Assembly (NCBI GenBank): GCA_910586015.1 | Contig: CAJUGJ010000001.1 | Coordinates: 124,001 to 188,000 of the forward strand | DNA: 64,000 nucleotides | Source: an uncultured Lachnospiraceae bacterium | Lineage (GTDB): Bacteria; Bacillota; Clostridia; Lachnospirales; Lachnospiraceae | Direction: 5' to 3' | Translations under genes and position numbers: made by a program | The notes under the pieces: generated by a model | The model's input: only the letters and a program-made list of their open reading frames with translations | Told to the model about the DNA's origin: nothing | Databases searched by the model: none | In this document: piece by piece, positions 33,709-43,120 of the stretch | Position numbering within the stretch: position 1 is the first letter of the stretch | Layout: every line of letters starts with the position of its first letter

Positions 33709-34128
33709 TTATAAAGCTACAATTACATATTTTTTAACTTCTTCTGGAAGCAGATCGCTATTAATGGACATACTAATCACAAAGTCCACATCAAATTTCG
33801 TTGAAATCGTATCCAATTTTTCAAGAACGGGAAGAATATCTGCTTCACTGGTACAAGCGATTTTTAAGAAACTATCGAGATAGACTTTTTCTAAGTCATG
33901 ATCTTGAGAAATTAAACCACAGATAAATCCAACAAATTCCTTTGCTTCTTCTACACAATAATCTCTGACATTAATAAGGCGAATCTTATTATTTAATTCA
34001 TACATATGTTTCGTGTTTTTATCCAAATAAATAATGCTGCCTTTGGCTGTCTGAATCTCTGCATTAACCTTGTCAAGAAGAATCTTTGTTTTGCCCTTAC
34101 CCTTTTCTCCTGCTATAATCTGTATCAT
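33709..34128 (-). CDS. Small P-loop NTP-binding protein, unknown role
   Basis: 139 residues. Walker A GEKGKGKT at residues 7-14 lies right at the N-terminus. A strand-rich sheet IIYLDKN and a Walker-B-like hydrophobic run (VDFVISMSINSD near 113-124) without a clear acidic pair follow. Proteins like this have been labelled twitching motility PilT in lachnospiral genomes, but no pilus genes are present here. SD AAAGGAGGAG precedes the ATG. It is a separate transcription unit between the DUF378 gene and the carboxypeptidase gene. Confidence 0.75.
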   Translation of the reverse strand: MIQIIAGEKGKGKTKILLDKVNAEIQTAKGSIIYLDKNTKHMYELNNKIRLINVRDYCVEEAKEFVGFICGLISQDHDLEKVYLDSFLKIACTSEADILPVLEKLDTISTKFDVDFVISMSINSDLLPEEVKKYVIVAL

Positions 34129-34225
34129 GGTAATCTCCTCCTTTATGATGGGTCAAGAATTATGATACTTCCATTATAGTATAATTTGAACAAAAAAACA
34201 ACCAGTATTTTAAATAAATTAAAAC

Positions 34226-35239
34226 TTATTCATAAATACTGGATAAATTTAACCCTAAAAGATAACTATGTTGTGCAAATAAACTATCCCAAGTCGATAC
34301 ATTAAAAACAGCGGTAATCATACGTTTATGGTTATTATCTTCACTTAAAAGAACTAAACAATTTCCAGCACTGCCTGTGCTTCCTGTTTTTCCACCAAGT
34401 ACCGTAATTCCCTCTGGAGGCTGTGCAGTATTAAGTAAAAAGTAATTCGTTGTCTGATAATTGTTTGTCCGTTTTGTTTCTCCAGAAGCATCTGTATAGC
34501 CAGCAGAATAAGTAGACTTTTGAATCACTTTAACGAACTCTTCATATTGAACACACTCTTTCATGATTAAATACATATCATAAGCAGTGGTATAGTGATC
34601 CGGATCATGAAGCCCATGAGAGTTGACAAAGTGAGTATCTGTAGCTCCAATTTTTTTTGCCTCTTCATTCATTCGTATTACAAAGGATTCTTCTGTACCA
34701 CATAAATATCTGGCAATCGCAACCCCTGCATCATTTCCAGAATAGATTAATAGACAATTTAAAAGTGCTTCTAATGAAACCGTGTCCCCTTTATGAAATC
34801 CGCATAATTTTGCACCAAAGGTTGTAATTCCTCCATTATCTTCTTGAAAAGTATACGTATCTTTTAGATTTCCATATTTTAATAAAAGTAATGCTGTCAT
34901 TAGTTTTGTTGTACTAGCAGGATAGACACGTTCATAAATATTTTGAGCATAGATCATTTGATTGGTGTCTAAATCAATTCGAAGAGCCGAAGAAGCTGAA
35001 ATATTTTCATCCTCCATTTTTGCATTTTCTGGAGCAACTGCACAGACTTGTGAAGTAATAAGATCTGCAAATGTAGCAGTTCCATAGATTCCGATATCTG
35101 CATTTTTTCCTGTATCTGTTCCATCAAATGCCATAAGAATTCCAGAATCTTTTACTGTACAACTAGACAACATTCCAGTTGCAAGTACTGCTGCCAAAAC
35201 CAAAGCAGCAGCTTGATAAAACATTTTATATTTTTTCAT
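34226..35239 (-). CDS. D-alanyl-D-alanine carboxypeptidase, predicted lipoprotein
   Basis: 337-residue S11 penicillin-binding protein. A signal with a possible lipobox (LSSC, Cys27) is followed by a short linker and the catalytic domain: S109-K112 (STTK), S167-N169 (SGN) and K284-G286 (KTG). It ends shortly after the catalytic domain, without the C-terminal beta domain seen in the enzyme at 1350-2636. The start overlaps the mgsA stop by 4 bases. Last gene of the mre-min-rodA string, fitting a role in lateral wall maturation. Confidence 0.92.
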   Translation of the reverse strand: MKKYKMFYQAAALVLAAVLATGMLSSCTVKDSGILMAFDGTDTGKNADIGIYGTATFADLITSQVCAVAPENAKMEDENISASSALRIDLDTNQMIYAQNIYERVYPASTTKLMTALLLLKYGNLKDTYTFQEDNGGITTFGAKLCGFHKGDTVSLEALLNCLLIYSGNDAGVAIARYLCGTEESFVIRMNEEAKKIGATDTHFVNSHGLHDPDHYTTAYDMYLIMKECVQYEEFVKVIQKSTYSAGYTDASGETKRTNNYQTTNYFLLNTAQPPEGITVLGGKTGSTGSAGNCLVLLSEDNNHKRMITAVFNVSTWDSLFAQHSYLLGLNLSSIYE

Positions 35240-35634
35240 GATTTATAAAGTTCTCTCCAATCTAAATCTCCACGATCTAGTGCTTTAATCAATAATTCAG
35301 CCGTTGCAAGATTTGTGGCAAGTGGAATATTATGTGTATCACAAAGTTGTACAACTGTATTAATATCTGGCTCATGAGATTTTGGAGTAAATGGATCTCT
35401 TAAAAAAATTAGTAGGTCAATTTCATTATGTTCAATTTGTGCACCCATTTGCTGTTCTCCACCTAAATGTCCAGCAAGATATTTGTGTATCTGTAGATTA
35501 GTCACCTCTTCAATTAATCGTCCTGTAGTTCCAGTTGCATAAAGTGTGTGTTTTGCTAAAATCCCACGATAAGCAATACAAAAATTTTGCATCAATTTCT
35601 TTTTTGCGTCATGTGCAATAAACCCTACATTCAT
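35236..35634 (-). CDS. mgsA: Methylglyoxal synthase
   Basis: 132 residues; converts dihydroxyacetone phosphate to methylglyoxal and phosphate. ATGTTGRL binds phosphate. The H87-E-P-D90 pair corresponds to E. coli H98/D101. The expected catalytic base in LGGDQQ (E. coli D71) is here E60 in LGGEQQMGAQ, a conservative change. It overlaps rodA and the carboxypeptidase gene by 4 bases each, so it is tightly built into the wall operon. Confidence 0.92.
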   Translation of the reverse strand: MNVGFIAHDAKKKLMQNFCIAYRGILAKHTLYATGTTGRLIEEVTNLQIHKYLAGHLGGEQQMGAQIEHNEIDLLIFLRDPFTPKSHEPDINTVVQLCDTHNIPLATNLATAELLIKALDRGDLDWRELYKS

Positions 35635-36794
35635 TTTTGCGATACCTCCTTATTCCATTTGCCTTGAAGGCTTACATTTAATAAAATTCCAATCATCAGC
35701 ATGTTACTAAGCAATGCACTTAATCCAGAACTGACAAAAGGAAGTGGAATTCCTGTATTCGGTAATATAGATGTTACAACTCCAATATTAACAAATACCT
35801 GTGTCATAATTAAGGTTGCTACCCCAATAGCAATCAACTTTCCCAATCTATCTTTTGCTCTTTTTGCAATTCCAAAACATTTCATAATGAGAAGGAGAAA
35901 TAATAATATTACAATACAACAGCCAACAAATCCGAATCCTTCTGCAATAGCAGTAAAAATAAAATCACTTTCAATAGCAGAAATAATTTTACATTCCAGT
36001 TTACTAATATGCTCTGTGAAAATCTTTCCCAACATTCCTCCGCTTTTTATTGCTTTTGCAGCATTATTTTGTTGCCACATTTCTTTTGGATAAAGTTCTG
36101 GATATTTAATTGAAAGAATACGATTTTGTTGATATTCTGTTAATAGACCTTGAAATGGCTGTTGAACATACCAATATAACGCAATAATCAGAGGTAATCC
36201 AATCGCAAGTGATGGAACAATAATTTTATATGACAGTCCAGTAGCATATAAAATAGCAATATACGTACAACCTAAAACAATAGTTGTTGATAAATCAGGC
36301 TGCTTAAAAATTAGTAAGAGAGGAATTCCAGCTAAAATAGCAGAAATAACAATCACATACCATTTATTAATTTGGCGATACATCAAATCAAAAAACTTGG
36401 CAAAAAATAAGATTAAAATAATTTTTGTCAACTCTGAGGGCTGAAATTCAAAAATTGCCTCTATAGAAGGAACTTGACCGTTTGGAAAACGCAGCCATCG
36501 TTTTGCTTCATAATGATATGCTCCAAATGGTGAATATTGCACTGCTACTAATAAAATTAAATTTAGTAAATATAGTAGACCAAAAAATTTGCAGATAAAG
36601 TGATAATCGAATAAAGAAACAAAAAATGCGATTAGAGCACCTGCTAAAAGACCTATAATTTGTTTTTCAAATTGCTGTTCTCCTGAATCTTGGAGATATT
36701 GAATCAGATAACTTCCAATACTGCCCAAAAACAATATAATTACTAAAATTGATACTTTATAATGCTTAAAGTCATATTCTTTAAATTTAAACAT
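35631..36794 (-). CDS. rodA: RodA/FtsW/SpoVE-family peptidoglycan polymerase
   Basis: 387-residue SEDS glycosyltransferase with about ten transmembrane helices, elongating glycan strands with a class B PBP. Signatures: FEFQPSELTKI near residues 114-125, FIFTAIAEGFGFVG, and the end GIPLPFVSSGLSALLSNM. Placement with mreBCD and PBP2 supports the elongasome RodA rather than FtsW or SpoVE. Confidence 0.92.
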   Translation of the reverse strand: MFKFKEYDFKHYKVSILVIILFLGSIGSYLIQYLQDSGEQQFEKQIIGLLAGALIAFFVSLFDYHFICKFFGLLYLLNLILLVAVQYSPFGAYHYEAKRWLRFPNGQVPSIEAIFEFQPSELTKIILILFFAKFFDLMYRQINKWYVIVISAILAGIPLLLIFKQPDLSTTIVLGCTYIAILYATGLSYKIIVPSLAIGLPLIIALYWYVQQPFQGLLTEYQQNRILSIKYPELYPKEMWQQNNAAKAIKSGGMLGKIFTEHISKLECKIISAIESDFIFTAIAEGFGFVGCCIVILLFLLLIMKCFGIAKRAKDRLGKLIAIGVATLIMTQVFVNIGVVTSILPNTGIPLPFVSSGLSALLSNMLMIGILLNVSLQGKWNKEVSQK

Positions 36795-36816
36795 TGATTA
36801 CGTCCAGTCTTATCAT

Positions 36817-37098
36817 TCATTTTCCATGTTGCTTCATCTTCATATCTTTAATAGGTATATTTGCAATCAGAGCAGGAACGGTTCCATTATCCCCCTCTGA
36901 TTCTGTTTGAGTAATGCGAATATCTAATCCTTCTGTATCCATCTCAACATATTTTGATATTACTTCAATAATATCATTTTTAATTTGTTCCATAATTTCT
37001 GGGGAGCATCCAGCACGATCCGATACCAGAACCAGTTTGAGCCGATCCTTTGCTACCGTACTAGAGGATCTCCTTTTTAGTATATCAAATATCGCCAT
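36817..37098 (-). CDS. minE: Cell division topological specificity factor MinE
   Basis: 93 residues from MAIFDILKRRSSST. GGGGGAG lies 6 bases before the ATG at 37098. The N-terminal MinD-binding helix holds AKDRLKLVLVSDRAG; the beta part holds DIIEVISKYVEMDTEGLDI. It stimulates MinD ATPase to drive the Min cycle. Follows minD in a minCDE order. Confidence 0.94.
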   Translation of the reverse strand: MAIFDILKRRSSSTVAKDRLKLVLVSDRAGCSPEIMEQIKNDIIEVISKYVEMDTEGLDIRITQTESEGDNGTVPALIANIPIKDMKMKQHGK

Positions 37099-37117
37099 GT
37101 TATCTCCCCCCTTTCTA

Positions 37118-37900
37118 TTAATTCTTCCCAAATAATTTACTAAAGAAACCTTTTTTAATTGTTAAATCTAAATAAGGTACATCTTCTCCTAAAAGTCTAT
37201 GACAAATATTCATATAGGCACGTCCTGCCATAGCATCTGAACCAACAATAGGTTCTCCTTGATTGGTTGAAATTACAATATTTTCATCATCTGGAACAAC
37301 ACCAATTAAATCAATCGCTAAAATTTCAACTACATCATTACTTGTCATCATATCTCCCCGTTTTACCATATCAGGACGGATTCGATTGACGATTAATTGT
37401 GTTTGCTTCATCTCGGAAGCTTCTAGCAATCCAATAATACGATCGGCATCCCTAACAGCAGATACTTCAGGAGTTGTTATCACTAAAGCTCTGTCAGCAC
37501 CTGCAATAGCATTTTGAAAGCCCTGTTCAATTCCTGCAGGACAGTCTAATAATATGTAATCGAATTCTCCCCTTAATTCATCCGCTAGTTTTTTCATCTG
37601 TTCTGGTGATACTGAAGTTTTATCTCTCGTTTGAGCTGATGGTAGCAAATATAAACTAGGATATCGTTTATCCTTAATTAATGCCTGTTTAATACGACAA
37701 TTTCCTTCAATCACATCTACAAGATTATATACAATACGATTTTCTAATCCCAGTACAACATCAAGATTCCGAAGTCCGATATCAGTATCAATCAGTATAA
37801 CTTTTTTATCTAGTTTAGCAAGACCTGCACCGACATTTGCTGTTGTTGTTGTTTTTCCTACACCGCCTTTGCCGGATGTTATTACAATTACTTCACCCAT
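37118..37900 (-). CDS. minD: Septum site-determining ATPase MinD
   Basis: 260-residue ParA-type ATPase. The deviant Walker A is GKGGVGKTTT near residue 10, with switch DTDIGLRNLDVVLG and DCPAGIEQGF. The last ten residues (KKGFFSKLFG) are the amphipathic membrane-targeting helix. I chose the ATG at 37900: GGAGG lies 10 bases upstream of it and only a base or two before the ATG at 37909. Recruits MinC to the membrane. Confidence 0.97.
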   Translation of the reverse strand: MGEVIVITSGKGGVGKTTTTANVGAGLAKLDKKVILIDTDIGLRNLDVVLGLENRIVYNLVDVIEGNCRIKQALIKDKRYPSLYLLPSAQTRDKTSVSPEQMKKLADELRGEFDYILLDCPAGIEQGFQNAIAGADRALVITTPEVSAVRDADRIIGLLEASEMKQTQLIVNRIRPDMVKRGDMMTSNDVVEILAIDLIGVVPDDENIVISTNQGEPIVGSDAMAGRAYMNICHRLLGEDVPYLDLTIKKGFFSKLFGKN

Positions 37901-37934
37901 GATATTCATTCCTCCAAAAAAATTATTCTTTCTG

Positions 37935-38600
37935 TTACATTCGAATATCAGAAAGTACTCTTCTATTTACCGATTCAATATAGATATTTCCGTCTTCTAA
38001 AAATGCAATCTTTGCTTCTTTATTTTCTCCCTTTTTAGGCTTATCAGGTGCTCTTGCGATCGTATCTGCAATTCGAATCTGCACTGGATTCATATCCAGT
38101 GCAAAAATAAATGCGTTATTATTTCCACCTGCTCCAGCAAAAGCAGTTCCCTTTAAAGAACCAATAATAATAATATTTCCTTTTGAGGTAATACTAGCTC
38201 CAGGATTAACATCTCCAATAATAATAATACTAGTTTCCATTTCAAGAACTTGTCCGGAACGCAGATTTCCTTTTACAAACTGACCAGTTGTATTACTTAG
38301 TTCCATCAATTTATCATTTAATGCTTTTTCAAATACCTGATCCAGTTCTGGATTATTTTCTACGACGCAAATGACATGCAGATCGGAATACTCGGCAATG
38401 ATGTCTAACACTTCCCGCTGTTGTTCTTCTGTTAAAGTACGTCCTTCAAAACTGATGGCCATTTGAGCAGAGCCTAAAAATTTTGATAGTTCTTTAATCT
38501 TTTCCACGATCTGTTTTTTTAATTCTGAAAACTCCATCTGGTCATCCAACACGACAATAATACCGTGAGGCGTTCCTTTGATGATGACAGAATTTTTCAT
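37935..38600 (-). CDS. minC: Septum formation inhibitor MinC
   Basis: 221 residues. The N-terminal FtsZ-inhibiting domain (about 1-100) is followed by a C-terminal right-handed beta-helix with LRSGQVLEMETSIIIIGDVN, PGASITSKGNIIIIGSLKG and AFAGAGG, which binds MinD. Starts 25 bases after the PBP gene ends. Complete and unremarkable. Confidence 0.95.
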   Translation of the reverse strand: MKNSVIIKGTPHGIIVVLDDQMEFSELKKQIVEKIKELSKFLGSAQMAISFEGRTLTEEQQREVLDIIAEYSDLHVICVVENNPELDQVFEKALNDKLMELSNTTGQFVKGNLRSGQVLEMETSIIIIGDVNPGASITSKGNIIIIGSLKGTAFAGAGGNNNAFIFALDMNPVQIRIADTIARAPDKPKKGENKEAKIAFLEDGNIYIESVNRRVLSDIRM

Positions 38601-38625
38601 AAGTTATCCGTCCTTTCGTATCTCA

Positions 38626-41481
38626 TTAATCTGATACACTGATCGTTGTAGCAGTACCGGCTTTTACATTACCATTTAGGAGATCTTCTTTATTTTCACC
38701 TTTAAAATAAAACCCGTACACTTCCCTGCCAATATGAGCAGCATTTGCAGAAGCATAACCGTTTGGTATGACGATTGTAACACAAACTTCTGGATCTGAA
38801 AATGGTGCAAAGGAAGTAAACAGTGCATGACTTGGTCTTGTTAAGCTAACCTGAGGAGTTCCTGTTTTTCCGGCAACTGTAACACCAAGATTTCCGTAAA
38901 GTCTATTTAAAGAATTGGCAGAGGTATTTACTACCCAATTCATTCCCTTTTGTACCGCATCCCATTGTTCAACAGAAAACATGGTAATCTCATTGTATAC
39001 TTTTGGCTCTTGTTTAGAAATAATATTTCCATCTTTGTCAGTGATTTTATCAATTAATGTAAAGTCATAACAAACTCCTTTTGAAGCTACAGTAGAAATA
39101 TACTTTGAAATCTGTACTGGAGAAAAGTTATGATAGTATCCAATCATAGAACGAATAGCATCTCTATCAGAAATAGTTGGTGTACTCTCTGCTATTTCAA
39201 TACCACTTATATCTCCTAATCCAAATAATTTGGCATACTCTGCTATTTTCCTAACGCCTTTTGAGTCTAAATATTTTCCATTTTCTAAAGACATTCGATA
39301 GGCAACATCATAGAAAAAGTAGTTACAAGAGTGCATTAATGCCTGTGAAACATTAATACTTCCGTGACTTCCGGGATACTTCCAACATTTTGGAGGCGTT
39401 CCATCATCTACTAAAGTAAAGATACTCAGATCTCTGATTTGAGAGGTTGTTGTAATCATACTTTCACCAAAACCTGCCATAGATGTAAGAGGTTTAAAAG
39501 TAGAACCTGCTGGTGTCTGTTGATTTGCTGGGCGATTAATTAAAGGATGAGCTGCATCTTCTAAAAGTTTAGAATAATAGTCCCAATCAATTTTATTGGC
39601 AAGACGGTTATTATCATAAGATGGATACGTAACAAGTGCCTCTACACTTCCAGTCATTGGATTATTTGCTACGATGGAACCACTATATGGTTCTAATGCA
39701 AGTTGTCCGGGGGTAATTTCAAGATTTGTTAATTTCTCTCGAATAAATGAATAAGCACTCACTCTTCCATTTCTTAAATTGTTATAATCTTCTTCCTTAT
39801 ATTCTAACACACCTTGATCAAATAATAAAAGACAAATTTGAGTTCCAGATAATCTTTGGGTAAATATAAGTGTACGATAGATCTTTTTTTCAAATTCCTT
39901 ATCATCTAATAAATAATCAAATGTTTTTTCTAACATTCTTTCATAGTATTCTACAGGAGTAAAAAATTCTGAACCTATTTCAAGAGCAGATAGATCAATC
40001 CAATTTTGTGTAATAGCATATTGTAGATACTGACTTAAACTAATTTTATTATTTACATAATCTAAATACATTGGATCTGTTTTATTGACCGCTGAATCTA
40101 TTACCAATCCAACTCCATTTTGTTTCATTGACTGGTAGACATAGTCGAGATATTCTTCCATTTCCTCTCCTGCTGCCGAATTCGTCGTTGTACTGTTAGC
40201 TGCCATCAGTTTTTCAAGCTGATTAAAAATGGAATCTCTCTTTTCTTCAAAATAAGAATAAACCGTTCGCTCTAAGTCTGTTGCATCTGCCTGCTTAAAT
40301 TGTGTAATATCTATAACATTATTCGAAATCAGGGCATTATAAACTTCATAAATAGGAATCAAAATTCCTGAAGCTTTTGTTCCCTTTGTTCCATAATTAT
40401 ATCCATTATTTAATTTTGATAATAAAATCGCTGCTAAATTACGTTCTAAAATGTGATAGTAGGCAATCTGTTGTTCTCTGTCAATTGAAAGATAAATATT
40501 ATATCCAGCAACGGGTTCTTTTTGAACAGATGTTTCAATAATTTTATTTGAATCATTAACTGTTAGTAATTCAACACCCTTTGTTCCAGATAAATATTCT
40601 TCCATAGATTTTTCAATTCCACTTTTTCCTACAACATCAGTGGATTTATATTTTTCTGTTCCTAATTGTTCATTATAAGTTTCTAGTTCTGTTGTATTAA
40701 TCAACCCAGTATATCCAATGATATGAGCAAAATACTTTGCATCATTATAGACACGATATGTCTGTTGTTGTACTTCTACACCCGGAAGTTCAGACATATT
40801 TTCTTTAATAGCAGCAGCAGTTTCTGCTGTTACATTCGAAGTTAATGTAAATTGATCGTAAGCTTGTTCTTTTGGTTGTATCATCATTGTATAACGAATT
40901 GTCATAATCTTTAATATATCTTCAATCGAATAACTACCAGATATCTGAAACATTCCAGTTCCATTGCGTAAAAAATCAAAAACTTCTTGTGCAGTTGCAT
41001 TACGTTGTTCTTCCGTTAATTTATTAACGGAAGTAAGGCAATAGGCATTCTTTTTAAAACGTAATTCTGCATTTCCACTAACATTAAACGCCAATTCGCC
41101 ATTTTCGTCTAAATAAATACAAAAATCTAATTCTAATTCATTTCCATATCTTTCTAATAATTTTATCAAACGATACAACATTGCGTTTTTTTCTGCATTT
41201 GTTGTTAAAACTCCTGTATCGCTCATCACAACAGCATACTTTAATTCATTATAAGCCAAAAGATTTCCATTTCGATCAAAGATCAGCCCACGTGTACTTT
41301 TAATATCCCGCTCCGCAGTGCTTTTATATTCTTCCTCCTCCGCAGCTGCAATTCCTTGTACAATCTGCATTTGAAATACCTGATAGATCAAAAGAACAAA
41401 CAAAGTGACAAAAATCATTGCCAATGGAATCAGTCGGGATGAAAATAATGCTTTCACCTTATCTAAAAATATATCAAACAA
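38626..41481 (-). CDS. Class B penicillin-binding protein (PBP2/MrdA type)
   Basis: 951-residue transpeptidase of the elongasome. One N-terminal transmembrane helix (about 15-37) precedes the dimerisation domain. The catalytic domain has S660-K663 (STFK), SCN in MHSCNYFFYD near 715, and K872-G874 (KTG). Between the N-terminal domain and the active site there is a large helical insertion (roughly residues 335-585), making it some 250 residues longer than E. coli PBP2. Partner of RodA, encoded further down the same operon. Confidence 0.92.
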   Translation of the reverse strand: MFDIFLDKVKALFSSRLIPLAMIFVTLFVLLIYQVFQMQIVQGIAAAEEEEYKSTAERDIKSTRGLIFDRNGNLLAYNELKYAVVMSDTGVLTTNAEKNAMLYRLIKLLERYGNELELDFCIYLDENGELAFNVSGNAELRFKKNAYCLTSVNKLTEEQRNATAQEVFDFLRNGTGMFQISGSYSIEDILKIMTIRYTMMIQPKEQAYDQFTLTSNVTAETAAAIKENMSELPGVEVQQQTYRVYNDAKYFAHIIGYTGLINTTELETYNEQLGTEKYKSTDVVGKSGIEKSMEEYLSGTKGVELLTVNDSNKIIETSVQKEPVAGYNIYLSIDREQQIAYYHILERNLAAILLSKLNNGYNYGTKGTKASGILIPIYEVYNALISNNVIDITQFKQADATDLERTVYSYFEEKRDSIFNQLEKLMAANSTTTNSAAGEEMEEYLDYVYQSMKQNGVGLVIDSAVNKTDPMYLDYVNNKISLSQYLQYAITQNWIDLSALEIGSEFFTPVEYYERMLEKTFDYLLDDKEFEKKIYRTLIFTQRLSGTQICLLLFDQGVLEYKEEDYNNLRNGRVSAYSFIREKLTNLEITPGQLALEPYSGSIVANNPMTGSVEALVTYPSYDNNRLANKIDWDYYSKLLEDAAHPLINRPANQQTPAGSTFKPLTSMAGFGESMITTTSQIRDLSIFTLVDDGTPPKCWKYPGSHGSINVSQALMHSCNYFFYDVAYRMSLENGKYLDSKGVRKIAEYAKLFGLGDISGIEIAESTPTISDRDAIRSMIGYYHNFSPVQISKYISTVASKGVCYDFTLIDKITDKDGNIISKQEPKVYNEITMFSVEQWDAVQKGMNWVVNTSANSLNRLYGNLGVTVAGKTGTPQVSLTRPSHALFTSFAPFSDPEVCVTIVIPNGYASANAAHIGREVYGFYFKGENKEDLLNGNVKAGTATTISVSD

Positions 41482-41484
41482 TGT

Positions 41485-41985
41485 TTATTCCTCCTTTTGT
41501 TCCAAGCGAAGCAAAAAATGATGTATACTATGATAAAACTTATATAATACAATACCAACTGCCAATGTATATATAGTACGTGGCAGCATAATACGCCCTA
41601 AATAATATCCATAATCTAATCTTCCCCGCAGTAAAAAATTGATTACATAATATAAATTATTATAGACAAATTCACTAAGTCCAATAAATACAATTGGCAT
41701 GATGTAATCGTCTCTATCGTAGACTTTATTACTAAATCCAATCAGATATCCAATCAATAAATAAAATGCTGCATATAGTCCTACAATGCTTCCTACATTA
41801 CAGTCTAACAACAGTCCAGAAAACAATCCTGTCATCATTCCTGCCATCTGCCCACGGGTATATCCAGCCGCTACTACTAGAATAATTAAAACATCTGGAA
41901 AAACCCCAGCTAACTGCGGCAAAACGGTACTCTGAAGTAAATATCCCATTACGATTCCTATTGCCGTTAGTATAATACGTATCAC
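41485..41985 (-). CDS. mreD: Rod shape-determining protein MreD
   Basis: 166 residues with five or so membrane helices; integral part of the elongasome. LAGVFPDVLIILVVAAGYTRG and GLFSGLLLDC near residues 29-63 are typical. Start overlaps the mreC stop by 4 bases. Confidence 0.9.
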   Translation of the reverse strand: MIRIILTAIGIVMGYLLQSTVLPQLAGVFPDVLIILVVAAGYTRGQMAGMMTGLFSGLLLDCNVGSIVGLYAAFYLLIGYLIGFSNKVYDRDDYIMPIVFIGLSEFVYNNLYYVINFLLRGRLDYGYYLGRIMLPRTIYTLAVGIVLYKFYHSIHHFLLRLEQKEE

Positions 41986-43070
41986 GGTGTGTTTTCATCC
42001 CTGCTTTCTGAATTTAATAACGCATCCAACTGCTCTTTCAAAGCTATCTGATCTTCTTTTGATAATTTTGAAATCTGATTTAAAATAGAGGCTACTTTAT
42101 TTTTTGAACTAAGACTAGAGTTTAATTGTTCTGAAACAGTTGCCCGATTCGTATCATTTAAACTAGCTGCCTGTTCTAAAATACGATCAGAAATATCTTT
42201 TTCGGATAATTCTTCTAATGGTTCTTTTAATTTAGTAATCACTAAAACTTCTTCTAAATGTTCAAAGTCTACTACGGGCGTAAGATACGCCCGTTTTGTC
42301 ATATTGCTGGAATCTAATTCAATATTACTGATAAATCCAATGAGAATACCCGGAAGATACTTATCGCTGATTAAAGAAGTAACCACTTCATAATTCTCAT
42401 CAATCTTAGCATCTGTACTGATCGCTTCTACTAAAATATAGCCAGAATCTAATAATTTTAAATCTCCCTTAACATCACAAGTATCAGAAGTTTTTAAAAA
42501 CATTCCACTGACATAACTTGCATCGTCAATAATAGAACGAACTCTTGCATAATTTTTTCCTACTTCAATGACAATTCCACACAGTCCATTTCCGGCTAAA
42601 ACATTCATATCTACTTCAATTCCATCGTTTGTTCCTTTATCAATCGTAAAGATATTATAATAGCTATTGGAATCTTTACTTGTAACATGAGCAGCAACTT
42701 TTGGATAGTCTGCATATTTTTCTCCAACTGAATATAATGCTCTTAAACTATCCAATTCATACTGATCCTTTACTAAAGAGATATTGGATGCTTTTAAATT
42801 TTCTACTTCTTTTTCTAAGCGTTCTTTTTCGGAAGCTAACTGCTTTATATCCTGAAACGCATCTAGTTTATCTGCAATATAATTACCTACTGTATTTAAT
42901 CCCTTCTGCATAGGAGTGATAAGATTTCCTGCAAAGGTCTTAACTGGATGAAATGCTTCTTTGTATCGAAAGGAAATAAAAATCAAAACAATACAAAGAA
43001 CCAAACAGGTACGTAGAATAAATTTTGATGAAATTGATAATTTGGATAATTTGGATGATCTTCTTTTCAT
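41982..43070 (-). CDS. mreC: Rod shape-determining protein MreC
   Basis: 362 residues. One transmembrane helix (about 14-31), a coiled coil (about 65-105), then the beta-barrel domains with TIDKGTNDGIEVDMNVLAGNG-like sequence. A C-terminal helical Ser/Asn-rich tail after about residue 285 is longer than in many relatives. Scaffold between MreB/MreD and PBPs outside the membrane. Confidence 0.93.
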   Translation of the reverse strand: MKRRSSKLSKLSISSKFILRTCLVLCIVLIFISFRYKEAFHPVKTFAGNLITPMQKGLNTVGNYIADKLDAFQDIKQLASEKERLEKEVENLKASNISLVKDQYELDSLRALYSVGEKYADYPKVAAHVTSKDSNSYYNIFTIDKGTNDGIEVDMNVLAGNGLCGIVIEVGKNYARVRSIIDDASYVSGMFLKTSDTCDVKGDLKLLDSGYILVEAISTDAKIDENYEVVTSLISDKYLPGILIGFISNIELDSSNMTKRAYLTPVVDFEHLEEVLVITKLKEPLEELSEKDISDRILEQAASLNDTNRATVSEQLNSSLSSKNKVASILNQISKLSKEDQIALKEQLDALLNSESRDENTP

Positions 43071-43120
43071 AAATGCCGATGAAACCTCCTGCTTTTCCTA
43101 TCGCTTTTATATCTTACTGT

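Noticed and set aside
35701..36093. 130-codon open frame antisense to rodA
   Set aside because: Overlaps a clear SEDS protein on the minus strand, lacks an RBS and has no recognisable domain.
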